NCBI GenBank assembly: GCA_030604405.1
Contig: JAUVVY010000033.1
Coordinates: 1 to 48,239 of the forward strand
DNA: 48,239 nucleotides
Source of the DNA: a bacterium
Lineage (GTDB): Bacteria > Armatimonadota > Zipacnadia > Zipacnadales > UBA11051
Reading direction: 5' to 3'
In this document: positions 1 to 8,718 of the stretch, in pieces
Layout of the letters: the number at the start of each line of letters is the position of its first letter
Numbering within the stretch: the stretch's first letter is position 1
Program-made: the position numbers and the translations under genes
Notes under the pieces: generated by a model
The model's input: the letters and a program-made list of their open reading frames with translations, nothing else
Told to the model about the DNA's origin: nothing
Databases searched by the model: none

Positions 1-272
1 GCTCAGTCGTCCAATACCGGCGGCGCGGTACAAGCCCGCGCCCTACAGAACGGTGGCTGTTCTCAACAGGTTGTTGAAAGTTCCTAACAGATACGACAAG
101 AATGTCGCGAAACGGCTATCACGCACTGCGACCTATTCAGGACCTAGTGGGGGACAGTCCCTAAAGGGACAGTCCCCGTATGCAGCGTATTTCAAAAAGC
201 AGCAGCGTCTGGAAAGCCTGTGCCACGCGAGCATTCGCTACGGGTTTGTCAATAGTGCGAACTGGCCGTCGC
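1..272. other. Intergenic region downstream of proS
   Basis: No convincing gene is visible in this stretch beyond the 3' end of proS. It holds one palindrome at 149-177 (listed separately). Near 28-45 a short GC-rich motif (gcccgcgccctac) resembles half of the GTAGGGGCG-type hairpins seen at 6720-6739. The short open frames here have no ribosome site and no recognisable protein. Confidence 0.6.
149..177. repeat. GGGGACAGTCCC palindrome
   Basis: Two arms, ggggacagtccc and gggacagtcccc, are separated by taaa and pair with one central mismatch. The same GGGGACAGTC core recurs in the long inverted repeat at 10180-10264, so this looks like a dispersed REP-type element. It lies about 100 bp past the proS stop and could also end proS transcription, although no T-tract is visible. 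Confidence 0.6.
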
Positions 273-1988
273 TTACAACTCCTGCAGTATTCCCATGATG
301 TCATCGGCAGCCGCGTCGGTAGGCACATTGAACTGTTCGCCATCGCGGCGGCGCTGCAGTTCGATCTGGCCGGAGTCCTTAGTGCGCTTGCCCAACACCA
401 CGCGCAACGGATAGCCAATCAACTCTGCATCATTGAACTTGACACCGGCCCGCTCCTGCCGATCATCGAGCAGCACACGGCATCCGCGGGCTTCGAGTTG
501 ATCGTGCAACCTGGCCGCGCCGATGGCCAGGTCAGCGTCATCCGGATCGAGCAGCAATATGACGACCTCGAAGGGCGCGACCGCCCTCGGCCAGATGATG
601 CCCTTGTCATCATGTGACTGTTCCACAATGGCGGCCATCATGCGACTGACCCCTACCCCGTAGCAGCCCATAACCATCGCTCGCTGCCGGCCGCTTTCGT
701 CCTGCACCAGCGCCCCGAGCGCTTCGGAATACTTGGTGCCGAGTTTGAAGATATGGGCCAGCTCGATGGCGCGGTAGCCCTGCAGCCGCCCGTCTTCACA
801 CTCCGAACAGGGATCGCCGGCAACCACGTATCGCAGGTCGGCGTAATCGTCGGGCCGGAAGTCCACGCCGACGTTTGCACCGACGATGTGAGCGTCAGTC
901 TTGTTAGCGCCGACAACACAGTCCTGCATCGCGGCGATTTCATGGTCTGCCACGATGGTCACTGCCTCGGGCAGTCCGATGGGGCCGGCATAGCCGACCT
1001 GCGCCCGCGTCAGCCGCTCGACTTCTTCGTCATTCGCCATGCGGAGGTCTTCGGTTTGCAGATAGGCGGCGAGCTTGCCTTCGTTGAGTTCACGGTCCCC
1101 GCGAACAAGTGCTGCGACGAACCTATCGCCGGCGCGGCACAACAGCGTCTTGACGAGACGGTCGGCGGTGGTGTCAAGCATCCTGGTGACGGCTTCTATG
1201 GTCTTAGCGCCCGGAGTATCAACAAGCTCGGGGGGGCCTGCGGCATCACCGGCTGGCAACGGCTGAGGAGGACGGGATGAGGCGCAGTCGGCATTGCTGG
1301 CATACTCGCAAGCGTCGCACTTAAACACAGTGTCCTCGCCGTTTTCGCAGATGAGCATGAACTCGCGGGTATCGAAGCCTCCCATGGAGCCGGCCTCGGC
1401 GAGAACAACCTCGACCTGTAGCCCGCAGCGGTCGAATATGCGGACATAGGCCTCGTACATCTTGTCGTAAGATAGATCAAGCCCTGCGCGATCCAGGTCG
1501 AAGCTGTAGGCGTCCTTCATGGTGAACTCTTTGACCCTGATGAGACCGCCGCGCGGCCGGATCTCGTCGCGGAACTTGGTCTGGATCTGATACAGGGTCA
1601 CAGGCAGTTGCTTGTAGGAGGTGATGTCATCGGCGACCAGGGTGGTGATGACTTCTTCGTGGGTCGGGCCCATACAGAATTCGCGGCCGGTGCGGTCCTT
1701 GAAGCGCAGCGGCTGCGGCTCGAAGGTATCCCAGCGCCCGCTTCTCTCCCAAAGCTCGCGCGGCTGCATCACCGGCATGAATAACTCGACAGCGCCGGCG
1801 GCGTTCATCTCCTCGCGGACTATCTGCTCGATGCGACGCAAGACAATATAGCCGAGTGGGAGGTAGTTGAATACGCCGGCGGCAACGGGGCGAATGAAGC
1901 CGGCACGGCGGAGGAGTCTGTCGCTGGGTATCTGGGCGTCGGATGGCGCTTCGCGCAGGGTGTGGATGTAAAACTCAGTAACGCGCAC
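273..1988 (-). CDS. proS: Prolyl-tRNA synthetase
   Basis: Charges tRNA-Pro with proline in the cytoplasm. The 571-residue product has the bacterial ProS layout. Class II motif 2 (FRDEIRPRGGLIR) is at about 139-151, preceded by GPTHEE at 107-112, and motif 3 (GCYGVGVSR) is at about 441-449. A YbaK-like editing insertion, with VGANKTDAH, lies between motifs 2 and 3 and removes misacylated Ala-tRNA-Pro. The C-terminal hundred residues form the anticodon-binding domain. The start is GTG, with AAAGGT upstream, and lies 4 bp after the ispG stop, so the gene is almost certainly the last one of the dxr-rseP-ispG-proS operon. The length is normal for the family and no key motif is missing. Confidence 0.97.
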   Translation of the reverse strand: MRVTEFYIHTLREAPSDAQIPSDRLLRRAGFIRPVAAGVFNYLPLGYIVLRRIEQIVREEMNAAGAVELFMPVMQPRELWERSGRWDTFEPQPLRFKDRTGREFCMGPTHEEVITTLVADDITSYKQLPVTLYQIQTKFRDEIRPRGGLIRVKEFTMKDAYSFDLDRAGLDLSYDKMYEAYVRIFDRCGLQVEVVLAEAGSMGGFDTREFMLICENGEDTVFKCDACEYASNADCASSRPPQPLPAGDAAGPPELVDTPGAKTIEAVTRMLDTTADRLVKTLLCRAGDRFVAALVRGDRELNEGKLAAYLQTEDLRMANDEEVERLTRAQVGYAGPIGLPEAVTIVADHEIAAMQDCVVGANKTDAHIVGANVGVDFRPDDYADLRYVVAGDPCSECEDGRLQGYRAIELAHIFKLGTKYSEALGALVQDESGRQRAMVMGCYGVGVSRMMAAIVEQSHDDKGIIWPRAVAPFEVVILLLDPDDADLAIGAARLHDQLEARGCRVLLDDRQERAGVKFNDAELIGYPLRVVLGKRTKDSGQIELQRRRDGEQFNVPTDAAADDIMGILQEL

Positions 1989-1992
1989 TCAG

Positions 1993-3069
1993 TCACGACC
2001 TTTCATCTTCCAGTACCTCGGCGATAAGCTCGCGGAGCGCGTCGAGGGCCTGGGATACTTCCACGGTCTTTACGACTTCGCCGTGCTTGAAAAGCGCCAC
2101 GCGATCACGGCCCGCTGCCAGCCCGACATCGGCTTGTCTGGCCTCGCCCGGGCCATTCACCTCACAGCCCATCACCGCGACCACAAGCGGCTCCTCCACG
2201 CCAATCAGAAGCTGTTGAACCTGCTGTGCCAGTGCCGCCAGGTCAACCTGACAGCGCCCGCACGTCGGACACGATACCAGCCTCGGGCCACTAATCAGCC
2301 CCAGAGAGATGAGTATGTCGCGGCCAACCAGGACCTCCTCCGCCACATCACCGGTCAGCGAAACCCTGATGGTGTCTCCTAGCCCCTCCGCCAACAGGAT
2401 GCCGAGGCCAACGGCTGAATGGACAATGCCGGAGCGGCCGATTCCGGCCTCGGTGATCCCGAGATGCAGCGGCAGGTCGGATTGCGCTGCGAAGGCCCGA
2501 TTGGCGGCCACTGTGGTCGCCACATCGGAGGCCTTGATCGAGACGATCAGGTTGTCAAATTCCATGTTTCGCAGACGCTCTATGTTGCGCAGGGCACTTT
2601 CGGCAAGGGCGGGCGGCGTAGGATGACCGTGCTTTTGCAGCAGGTCTTTTTGCAGCGAGCCGGCGTTGATGCCGACGCGGATCGGGATGCCGTGCTCTGC
2701 TGCCGCATCAGCTACCGCGCGGAGCCGCTCGTCACCGCCGATATTGCCCGGGTTAATGCGAAGCTTATGAGCGCCTGCCTCAGCCGCTGCGACGGCCAAT
2801 TCGTAGTCGAAATGAATGTCGGCCACAATCGGGACGCCGGCCATAGGGATGATGTCGCACAGCGCCGCGGCAGCATCTCGACTGGGCACCGCCACACGCA
2901 CAATGTCAGCACCGGTGGCTGCCGCGGACATGATCTGGGCCACAGTAGCTTCGACATCGCAGGTGTCGGTGTTGGTCATCGTCTGGACGGAGACCGGTGC
3001 ATTCCCACCGATGAGCACGTTTCCGACGCGTACTTGCCTTGTTTTTCGCCGGCTGCATTGTTGGCTCAT
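1993..3069 (-). CDS. ispG: 4-hydroxy-3-methylbut-2-enyl diphosphate synthase (flavodoxin)
   Basis: Penultimate enzyme of the MEP isoprenoid pathway. It converts methylerythritol cyclodiphosphate to HMBPP using a [4Fe-4S] cluster. The product has an N-terminal TIM barrel (VGNVLIGGNAPVSVQTMTNTDT) and a C-terminal cluster domain with CPTCGRC and GCEVNGPGE supplying the three cysteines and a glutamate. The frame stays open up to 3138, but those 23 extra residues are encoded by a dispersed repeat. I therefore place the start at the ATG at 3069 (MSQQCSRRK), which has GAGGTC about 11 bp upstream. That gives 358 residues, usual for the short, insert-free type. The gene sits between rseP and proS, a common bacterial arrangement. 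Confidence 0.95.
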   Translation of the reverse strand: MSQQCSRRKTRQVRVGNVLIGGNAPVSVQTMTNTDTCDVEATVAQIMSAAATGADIVRVAVPSRDAAAALCDIIPMAGVPIVADIHFDYELAVAAAEAGAHKLRINPGNIGGDERLRAVADAAAEHGIPIRVGINAGSLQKDLLQKHGHPTPPALAESALRNIERLRNMEFDNLIVSIKASDVATTVAANRAFAAQSDLPLHLGITEAGIGRSGIVHSAVGLGILLAEGLGDTIRVSLTGDVAEEVLVGRDILISLGLISGPRLVSCPTCGRCQVDLAALAQQVQQLLIGVEEPLVVAVMGCEVNGPGEARQADVGLAAGRDRVALFKHGEVVKTVEVSQALDALRELIAEVLEDERS

Positions 3070-3498
3070 GACTGCTAGCGACCTCAGCGGGTGCCGTGCC
3101 GAAAGACAACGGCTGTCGGGCTGGAAAGCCCGACCCACGCGAGTATATTAGTGAAGCCCGACCCACGCGAGACTTGGGCTGGCCTTCGGCAGGCTCCCGT
3201 CTGCGCCGAGCCTTTGGCCTGCGGCAAGGCTATGGCGGAGAGGATAGCGGGCAAGCCGAAAGACAACGGCTGTCGGGCTAGAAACTGTAGTTATGCAGAT
3301 TGTGCTAACGGCTGGGCCGGATTCTCGGCGGAAGCTGCGCTTCCGCCTCGTATGCGGCCCCTCCGAAAGGCAACGTCTAAACCTTTGAGCGCGTAGGTCG
3401 GGCTTTCCAGCCCGACGCCGTTACGGGCGAGCCAGCAGCCAGGCTAGAAAGCCTGGCCCACCCGATAATATGAAGGAAGCCCGAGCGACGCGAGTGTA
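3070..3498. repeat. Repeat-filled ispG-rseP spacer
   Basis: This 429-bp spacer contains no gene and is made almost entirely of repeats. A 25-bp sequence (starting gccgaaagacaacgg) occurs identically at 3098-3122 and 3255-3279. The motif agcccgacccacgcgag occurs near 3127 and 3154, with a degenerate copy near 3480. The palindrome gtcgggctttccagcccgac sits near 3397-3416, and a variant (ccaggctagaaagcctgg) near 3440-3457. A single MITE-like terminus (aaactgtagttatgcagatt) is at 3282-3301, followed by a ggcccctccgaaaggcaacg module that also occurs in the larger copies elsewhere. The stretch interrupts an otherwise tight operon. Confidence 0.85.
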
Positions 3499-4908
3499 TC
3501 AGGGAGTGCCGTAGCGGATCAGATTCAATACGTCCCTGGAGGTGAAGATCAATAGCCCAATGACTATTACGATGAAGCCGGCCAGAGTGAGGGCGAGTTC
3601 CTTGTTGGCGTCAATGCGCCGCCTCATGATGCCCTCGGCGCCGAGCAAGGCGATACGGAAACCATCAAAGGGCGGAAATGGGAGCAGGTTGATGACGGCG
3701 AGGTTGGCGCTTATTATTCCGACCCATCTTAGTACGGCGTCCCATCCGACTCTGGCCTGCTCAGCACTCATCGCCATAATGGCCACCGGGCCACCGGCAG
3801 CGCCCTGGATCTGCTTGGTAGCGATGAACCAGAGACTCACGCCGACCATACGCACAGCGCCGTAGGAGCCCATAACGCCTACTTTCAGGGCCTCGCCCCA
3901 ACTCGCGCGCCTTCTCGCACCTTGCAGTACCACGCCAATGCGGCCAATCCTTGTGTGTGGGGCTGTGATAGCGCCGGAGCGGTCGCGCACCGCCTGACGG
4001 GCCCACGCAGGCGCAGGCACTACGGTAATTTTGGTTTCAACGCCGTCGCGCAGCACGGTCATGTTCACCGGCTTGCCTGGGCGTAAGGCGATGGTGCCCA
4101 CAATGGTGCTGGTGTCAAGGTCGCCAAACTTCACACCCCATGCGTCTTCCAAGGCCTGCATTGCCCGCTTGCAGTCCGCCTCTTGCTGCAGATTGGGTCG
4201 AGGCAACAGCACAATCGTTTGCTGGTCAGTGAGCTTGGCAGCGCTATAGTCGAGTGCAACGATCTTAACCTGTTCGTCGGTGCTTTCCAGCAGGTACCTG
4301 TAAAGCCTCATCGGAAGAATCAGCGGCGTGTTGCCAAACTTACTGATGACCATTCCCGTGCGTAGCCCGGCCTTGTAGGCAACGCCGCCCTCGCTAACCT
4401 CTCGCAATGTCAGCGAAAGCCTGCAGTCCTCGATGGCGACGAGACTGTCGTTGACCATCAGGCCGTCGCGTTCAGCCGCAGAATCAGGGATGACTTTGCC
4501 AATAATGATGCTGTTGTCGGTCGGGTCCGGAACGCCAACCCACAAGGCAACAACTGTGAACACGATTACGGCCAGCACGACATTCATGGCGACGCCTGCG
4601 CAGAGGATAATCGCTGACTTATAGCGAGCAATGGCATGGAAGCCACCCGCAACCGGCTCGGAGCCGGGCTCCATGCCGGCAATCCGCACGTACCCGCCAA
4701 AAGGGATTGCGTTGACCCGATAGGTGGTTTCGCCGTACTCCCTGGCAATCAGCGATGGGCCAAAGCCGAAGGCAAAGTCATGCACCTTGCAGCCGAAGGC
4801 CTTCGCTGCAAGAAAATGACCCGCCTCATGAAAATAGAGGCAAAGGCCAAGCACGACAACAATTGCGGCAATTCCGTTGAGAGTGGAAAGCACCCCAGTC
4901 AATTCCAT
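3499..4908 (-). CDS. rseP: RIP metalloprotease, site-2 protease (RseP family)
   Basis: Membrane-embedded zinc protease that cuts transmembrane substrates such as anti-sigma factors and leftover signal peptides. The HEAGH zinc motif is at residues 27-31 in the first membrane helix. The second conserved site appears as NLLPFPPFDG at about 407-416, with the metal-binding Asp kept and the usual LDG changed to FDG. The roughly 290 residues between them contain PDZ-like sequence (around SEGGVAYKAGLRTGMVI), probably two tandem domains, plus further hydrophobic segments. At 469 residues it is near the length of E. coli RseP. The ATG has GGAG seven bases upstream. It lies between dxr and ispG, its usual neighbours in many bacteria. 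Confidence 0.94.
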   Translation of the reverse strand: MELTGVLSTLNGIAAIVVVLGLCLYFHEAGHFLAAKAFGCKVHDFAFGFGPSLIAREYGETTYRVNAIPFGGYVRIAGMEPGSEPVAGGFHAIARYKSAIILCAGVAMNVVLAVIVFTVVALWVGVPDPTDNSIIIGKVIPDSAAERDGLMVNDSLVAIEDCRLSLTLREVSEGGVAYKAGLRTGMVISKFGNTPLILPMRLYRYLLESTDEQVKIVALDYSAAKLTDQQTIVLLPRPNLQQEADCKRAMQALEDAWGVKFGDLDTSTIVGTIALRPGKPVNMTVLRDGVETKITVVPAPAWARQAVRDRSGAITAPHTRIGRIGVVLQGARRRASWGEALKVGVMGSYGAVRMVGVSLWFIATKQIQGAAGGPVAIMAMSAEQARVGWDAVLRWVGIISANLAVINLLPFPPFDGFRIALLGAEGIMRRRIDANKELALTLAGFIVIVIGLLIFTSRDVLNLIRYGTP

Positions 4909-5000
4909 AAGTTAACACTCCGCATTCAGGTAACTAGTGACCTTGTGGCTCTTGCCGGAGCCAAATCGCAAGGCGGGTACCCACGCCACAGGCGTCAGGT

Positions 5001-5021
5001 ACCCATGCTGGAGGCATGGGT
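5001..5021. repeat. Short hairpin in dxr-rseP spacer
   Basis: Arms acccatgc and gcatgggt enclose tggag. The flanking sequence repeats the word ggtaccca twice nearby (about 4975-5005). The rest of the 270-bp dxr-rseP spacer shows no gene. The hairpin could be a processing or attenuation site within the operon transcript, but no T-tract follows. Confidence 0.4.
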
Positions 5022-5178
5022 GAGGCTGGGGGAGAAAAGCTAGCCCATACACCATTGCATGTGCATTTTGCTTGCAAGTGACAAGGTGAGTAAGCACGGC
5101 TTCAGACAGATACTGCAAACAATCGGCCGCAAGTCCAGAAGTCCGTCGTTGCAGCCATTGACCAAGAGCGACCGTCGC

Positions 5179-6333
5179 TCAACGGCTTTTCGCCGCTTCC
5201 GTGACGTATTGATAAGCCCAGTCATTGAGCCGTTGGATATCGTGCAGGGTGTCTGCCGGCGCGCCGTCGTGCGCCTCCAGCGCCCTTTCGACACAAACCG
5301 GGATGTCAGTGAACCGTATGCGTCCAGCCAGGAATAATTGCACGGCGGCCTCGTCTGCGCCAGTGAGCACCGCCGGATAGCCGGCACCTGCCTCTGCCGC
5401 CTGCCTGGCAAGTCGCAGACACGGGAAGTTTTCGGCATCCGGCTCGGCAAAGGTAAACGGGCCCGCCGCGACAAGGTCCAGCGGCTCGAGAGGCGCACGA
5501 AGCCGCTGCGGGTAGCTGAGGGCATACTGTATAGGTACGCGCATGTCCGGCCAGCCCAACTGGGCAATGACCGAGGTATCGCAGAACTCTACCAGGGAAT
5601 GAATCATACTCTGGTGATGGACAACGACCTGCACCTGCCTGAATGATACACCAAACAGCCACCGAACTTCAAATATTTCGAAGCCCTTGTTGGCCAGTGT
5701 CGCCGAATCGACGGTCACCTTCGGCCCCATCTTCCAGTTTGGATGCGCCAGAGCCTGCTCGGGAGTGACTTCGGCCAGCTCTTCTGCCGGAAGCGTGGCA
5801 AACGGCCCGCCCGATGCGGTGAGCAGGATACGCGCAACAGCCGCCTGGCTCTCGCCCTGAAGGCACTGAAAGATGGCCGAAAGCTCGCTGTCTATCGGGA
5901 TGACCTCGGCCCCGCTGCGGCGTGCGGTTTGCATGACCAGGGCTCCGGCGGCGACCAAAGGCTCCTTGTTAGCGAGCGCGACGTTGATGCCGGCCTCAAG
6001 AGCCGCCAGGACACAGGGCAGGCCGGCGAATCCGGAAATCGCGCCGACGACCAGATCCGGCTCGACAGCACTAACCATTTCGACGAGGCCGTCAGGGCCG
6101 GCGAAGACCCTGGCATCAGGAAGCCTGTCTCGCAATCTGCCGGCGGCGCTGGTGTCGGCCAGGCCGAGGTATCCAGCGCCGGTGGCGGCGGCTTGCTCGG
6201 CCAGAGTGTTGAAGTCGGAGCCGGCAGCAAGCCCCGCGACCTCAAAACACTCCGGATGGCAAGACATCACCTCCAGGGTCTGGATGCCGATCGAACCGGT
6301 TGAGCCAAGCAGCAGGATGCGGCTTTTGTCCAT
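5179..6333 (-). CDS. dxr: 1-deoxy-D-xylulose 5-phosphate reductoisomerase
   Basis: First committed enzyme of the MEP pathway. It rearranges and reduces DXP to 2-C-methyl-D-erythritol 4-phosphate with NADPH and a divalent metal. The N-terminal Rossmann motif GSTGSIG is at 10-16. The substrate and metal site is seen in IDSELSA, SGGPF and HPNWKMGPKVTVDSATL, and the C-terminal helical domain is complete (384 residues, normal length). The ATG start has CCGGAG six bases upstream. It is the promoter-proximal gene of dxr-rseP-ispG-proS, so two MEP steps share one transcript with a membrane protease. Confidence 0.97.
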   Translation of the reverse strand: MDKSRILLLGSTGSIGIQTLEVMSCHPECFEVAGLAAGSDFNTLAEQAAATGAGYLGLADTSAAGRLRDRLPDARVFAGPDGLVEMVSAVEPDLVVGAISGFAGLPCVLAALEAGINVALANKEPLVAAGALVMQTARRSGAEVIPIDSELSAIFQCLQGESQAAVARILLTASGGPFATLPAEELAEVTPEQALAHPNWKMGPKVTVDSATLANKGFEIFEVRWLFGVSFRQVQVVVHHQSMIHSLVEFCDTSVIAQLGWPDMRVPIQYALSYPQRLRAPLEPLDLVAAGPFTFAEPDAENFPCLRLARQAAEAGAGYPAVLTGADEAAVQLFLAGRIRFTDIPVCVERALEAHDGAPADTLHDIQRLNDWAYQYVTEAAKSR

Positions 6334-6370
6334 AATCCACTCCGGTTACGCCGCTGAGTCGTGAACTACA

Positions 6371-6399
6371 AACATAACAATGCGGCGCCGACTTGTCAA
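6371..6399 (-). promoter_or_regulatory. Sigma-70 type promoter for the dxr operon
   Basis: On the minus strand TTGACA (6394-6399, a perfect -35) is followed after 17 bp by TATGTT (6371-6376, 4 of 6 matches to the -10). Transcription would begin near 6364, leaving a leader of about 30 bases before the dxr ATG at 6333. Confidence 0.65.
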
Positions 6400-6878
6400 G
6401 GCCGGCGGGTGCGAGTTTAGATTGTCGGTACAGGAAGTTGGCTGATGGCAGGAGCAGAAACGCCGTTCTTGTCGAAGGAGGGGCTGGCTGAGCGAAGCGA
6501 AACCGGCCCGTGTGCCGTCGCAGGTTACGCGGGACGGTGCCAGGTCGCGGGCCGGGCTCACGTCGGACAGACAACGTCCGCCGTTCGGCCGGCCCCTCCG
6601 ACGGCTACGGCAACGGCAACAGCGGAGAGCGAGCGTGCACGCCGCGTACCCACTCCAAGGGAGTGGGTCCGGCGTGGGTGAGGGCGCAATGAATTGCGGC
6701 CAATGAGCAGCGGTGTGAAGGGCGTGATGAATCACGCCCCTACGAATAGGCAGACTGCGCCCTTTGTCACTTACCGATACTCCTTAGGTGCACCCCTGGT
6801 CAGCGACCCAAAAGGAGGTTTCCGGGCCGCCAGAGGCTAACAAGACACGCCGAACAGGCTGCGACAGGAGATTCGCTG
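6400..6878. repeat. Intergenic region with mosaic repeats and three hairpins
   Basis: No gene is supported between dxr and the MFS gene. Around 6540-6610 there is a fragment related to the inner module of the MITE-like elements (gggccgggctcacgtcggac, then ggcccctccgacggc). Three hairpins follow in a row: acccactccaagggagtgggt near 6648-6668, gggcgcaatgaattgcggcc at 6682-6701, and gggcgtgatgaatcacgccc at 6720-6739. The last two resemble each other and look like members of one dispersed palindrome family. The final 100 bases lead into the MFS ribosome site. Confidence 0.7.
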
Positions 6879-8153
6879 ATGGAAAACGATCGCCCCCAGG
6901 CGGAAAGCGCCGGCAAAGACGGCCGCCTGGGGATAATTGTCTTCATTCTGGTTGTGGACATCATCGCCCGCTACTGCGGTACGTCGCTGCCGGTGTTCGC
7001 CGACAGGCTGCGAAGCTATTTTCAGCTCGATTACGGCGGGCTGGGAATGTTGCTAAGCGCCGGTGCTGTCGGTGGGCTCGTCTCTGTGGTGCTCGTTGGG
7101 CTGCTGTCGCAATTGTGGGGTGTCAGGCGACTGCTGATTGTGACGCTGTGGGGTGTCGGCGTCAGCTATCTGCTCCTGGGGCTGGGGCGCAATCTGGTTT
7201 GGTTCTCGGCAGGCCTGGTACTGCTGGGCCTGTTTCTGGCACCGCTGGCCATCTGCGTGCCGGCATTTCTGATTAAGACATATCCCGCGTTAAAACGGCG
7301 CATGCTGACCGTAAGCCTGATATCAAGCGCGGTTCCGGGAGCGCTTTTCCCGCTCTTTGCCCAATACCTGCTCCGTACCGCAGGTGCTGACGGCAGCAAC
7401 GCAAGCTTCGCAAAGCTATTCCACATACCGCTGCTGGTTTGCTGTATTGGGGTGCTCTTGTCACCCCTGCTGCTGACCACATTGGCCTCAAAGCCCGGGG
7501 GGAACGGAGCAAATGAGGGGGCAACGCGACGAATCAGATGGCGGGACCTGACCCGAGCATCTACACTCGGCATCTTTGTCCTGATGGGCCTGCACGCTTC
7601 TGCCGACGAGGGTGTGGCCAAGTGGTTCCCGATGCTACTGGAGAGCCAGCAGACACATCTGCCACTTTCTCCGGGCCTGGTGTTGTCATTGTACTCGGTC
7701 GCGTACGTTGTCTCGCGGTTGGCCCTGGCGGCATTGCCCGAAGGATACCTGCAGCGGCTTTTGCTGGTGCTGCCGGGGCCCGTGGGAGGCCTTCTGCTGA
7801 TCCTGGGCGTGTGGTCAGGCAACCTTGTGCTAATGTGCATCGCCCTGCCCCTGGGCGGACTATTCTGGTCTTTGGAATACCCGGTAATACTAACCGAGGT
7901 CGCCCACCGAGCAGGTGACGAGTTCCCATCATGGTACGCCGCCGCGATGCTCGTCTTCCAGGTGATGGCTGTCGGCTGTGTCAATCTCGTCGGCCAGCTT
8001 GGCCAGGCCACGGGGGACTTGCGCATCGGGATAAGCGTTGCCGCTGGCGGCTTTATTCTGTTTGGGATTGCCAGCTACTTCTCGCGTCTGGGGCGCGGGC
8101 CCGCGGGCGGCGCTGCGGTCGAAGGCACAATCAATGAGCCAGTGGAGAACTAA
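6879..8153 (+). CDS. Major facilitator superfamily transporter
   Basis: Predicted inner-membrane secondary transporter of 424 residues with about twelve hydrophobic helices and a hydrophilic central loop (around GGNGANEGATRRIRWRD). The loop between helices 2 and 3 contains GLLSQLWGVRRLLI, a loose version of the MFS motif-A region. The substrate cannot be deduced. The ATG has CAGGAGA seven bases upstream. The gene stands alone, divergent from dxr and convergent with the small zinc-ribbon gene, so neighbours give no hint of function. Family assignment is good; any substrate would be guesswork. Confidence 0.85.
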   Translation: MENDRPQAESAGKDGRLGIIVFILVVDIIARYCGTSLPVFADRLRSYFQLDYGGLGMLLSAGAVGGLVSVVLVGLLSQLWGVRRLLIVTLWGVGVSYLLLGLGRNLVWFSAGLVLLGLFLAPLAICVPAFLIKTYPALKRRMLTVSLISSAVPGALFPLFAQYLLRTAGADGSNASFAKLFHIPLLVCCIGVLLSPLLLTTLASKPGGNGANEGATRRIRWRDLTRASTLGIFVLMGLHASADEGVAKWFPMLLESQQTHLPLSPGLVLSLYSVAYVVSRLALAALPEGYLQRLLLVLPGPVGGLLLILGVWSGNLVLMCIALPLGGLFWSLEYPVILTEVAHRAGDEFPSWYAAAMLVFQVMAVGCVNLVGQLGQATGDLRIGISVAAGGFILFGIASYFSRLGRGPAGGAAVEGTINEPVEN

Positions 8154-8273
8154 CACCGGACCCCCTGGTTGCAGAGGTGTCGTTGCACCACTGTGACCGC
8201 TGCTTCACGGTTTGCTCGTCCATCGCCCTTGAGCTGGTTGTTGGCCGTTGTCGTCCCTTATGCAGGTGTCCTG

Positions 8274-8504
8274 CTATTCGTCTTCTGGGGTATACTGCAG
8301 CTCATATGTCGTGCTGCAGTGTGGGCATCGAAGACGAACGTTCTTCATCCCAACCATGGCGAGCATTTGCTCTTCCATCTCACTGAGGACATGCTTTCCT
8401 CCCACCTTGCTGGATTCGATGTCGTGAAGCTTGCGGCAGCGCGGACATCGATTCTTCCCAGGAGGCATTTTCTCGATACTGCCCGAGTGCTCGTACGTTC
8501 CCAT
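8274..8504 (-). CDS. Small zinc-ribbon-like protein
   Basis: A 76-residue protein with two CxxC knuckles, CPRC at 20-23 and CPHC at 60-63, separated by a charged, probably helical stretch (SEMEEQMLAMVGMKN). This is the pattern of a zinc-ribbon or rubredoxin-like fold that binds one metal. A strong ribosome site (AAAGGAG, six bases before the ATG) supports real translation despite its size. It is convergent with the MFS gene and about 215 bp downstream of the sulfatase-like gene on the same strand. The function is unknown; regulators, RNA-binding factors and formyl-Met FmdB-like proteins share such knuckles. Confidence 0.75.
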   Translation of the reverse strand: MGTYEHSGSIEKMPPGKNRCPRCRKLHDIESSKVGGKHVLSEMEEQMLAMVGMKNVRLRCPHCSTTYELQYTPEDE

Positions 8505-8718
8505 TGTCTGCTCCTTTCATTCTGTGTTGACCGGTCAGTGAAGACGGCAAACTACTGTTTATGTGGCTCTAATTCCGTAATTCCGGGGGCACCATACTCA
8601 ATCCTGAAGTATCGTGAATTGTCAATTGGCTAAATCTCTTCGATTGCATAAGCAAGGCTACCCCTGGTTTATGATGGAATTAGGTATGGTGTCCCCGAGA
8701 TTTGGGCTTCCGCCTTCG

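Noticed and set aside
3070-3138. Extended ispG N-terminus (23 extra residues)
   Set aside because: The extra codons fall inside the dispersed repeat and have no homology to IspG; ATG at 3069 has a ribosome site.
6788-7276. Open frame overlapping the MFS gene start
   Set aside because: It is a frame-shifted shadow of the MFS gene with no ribosome site.
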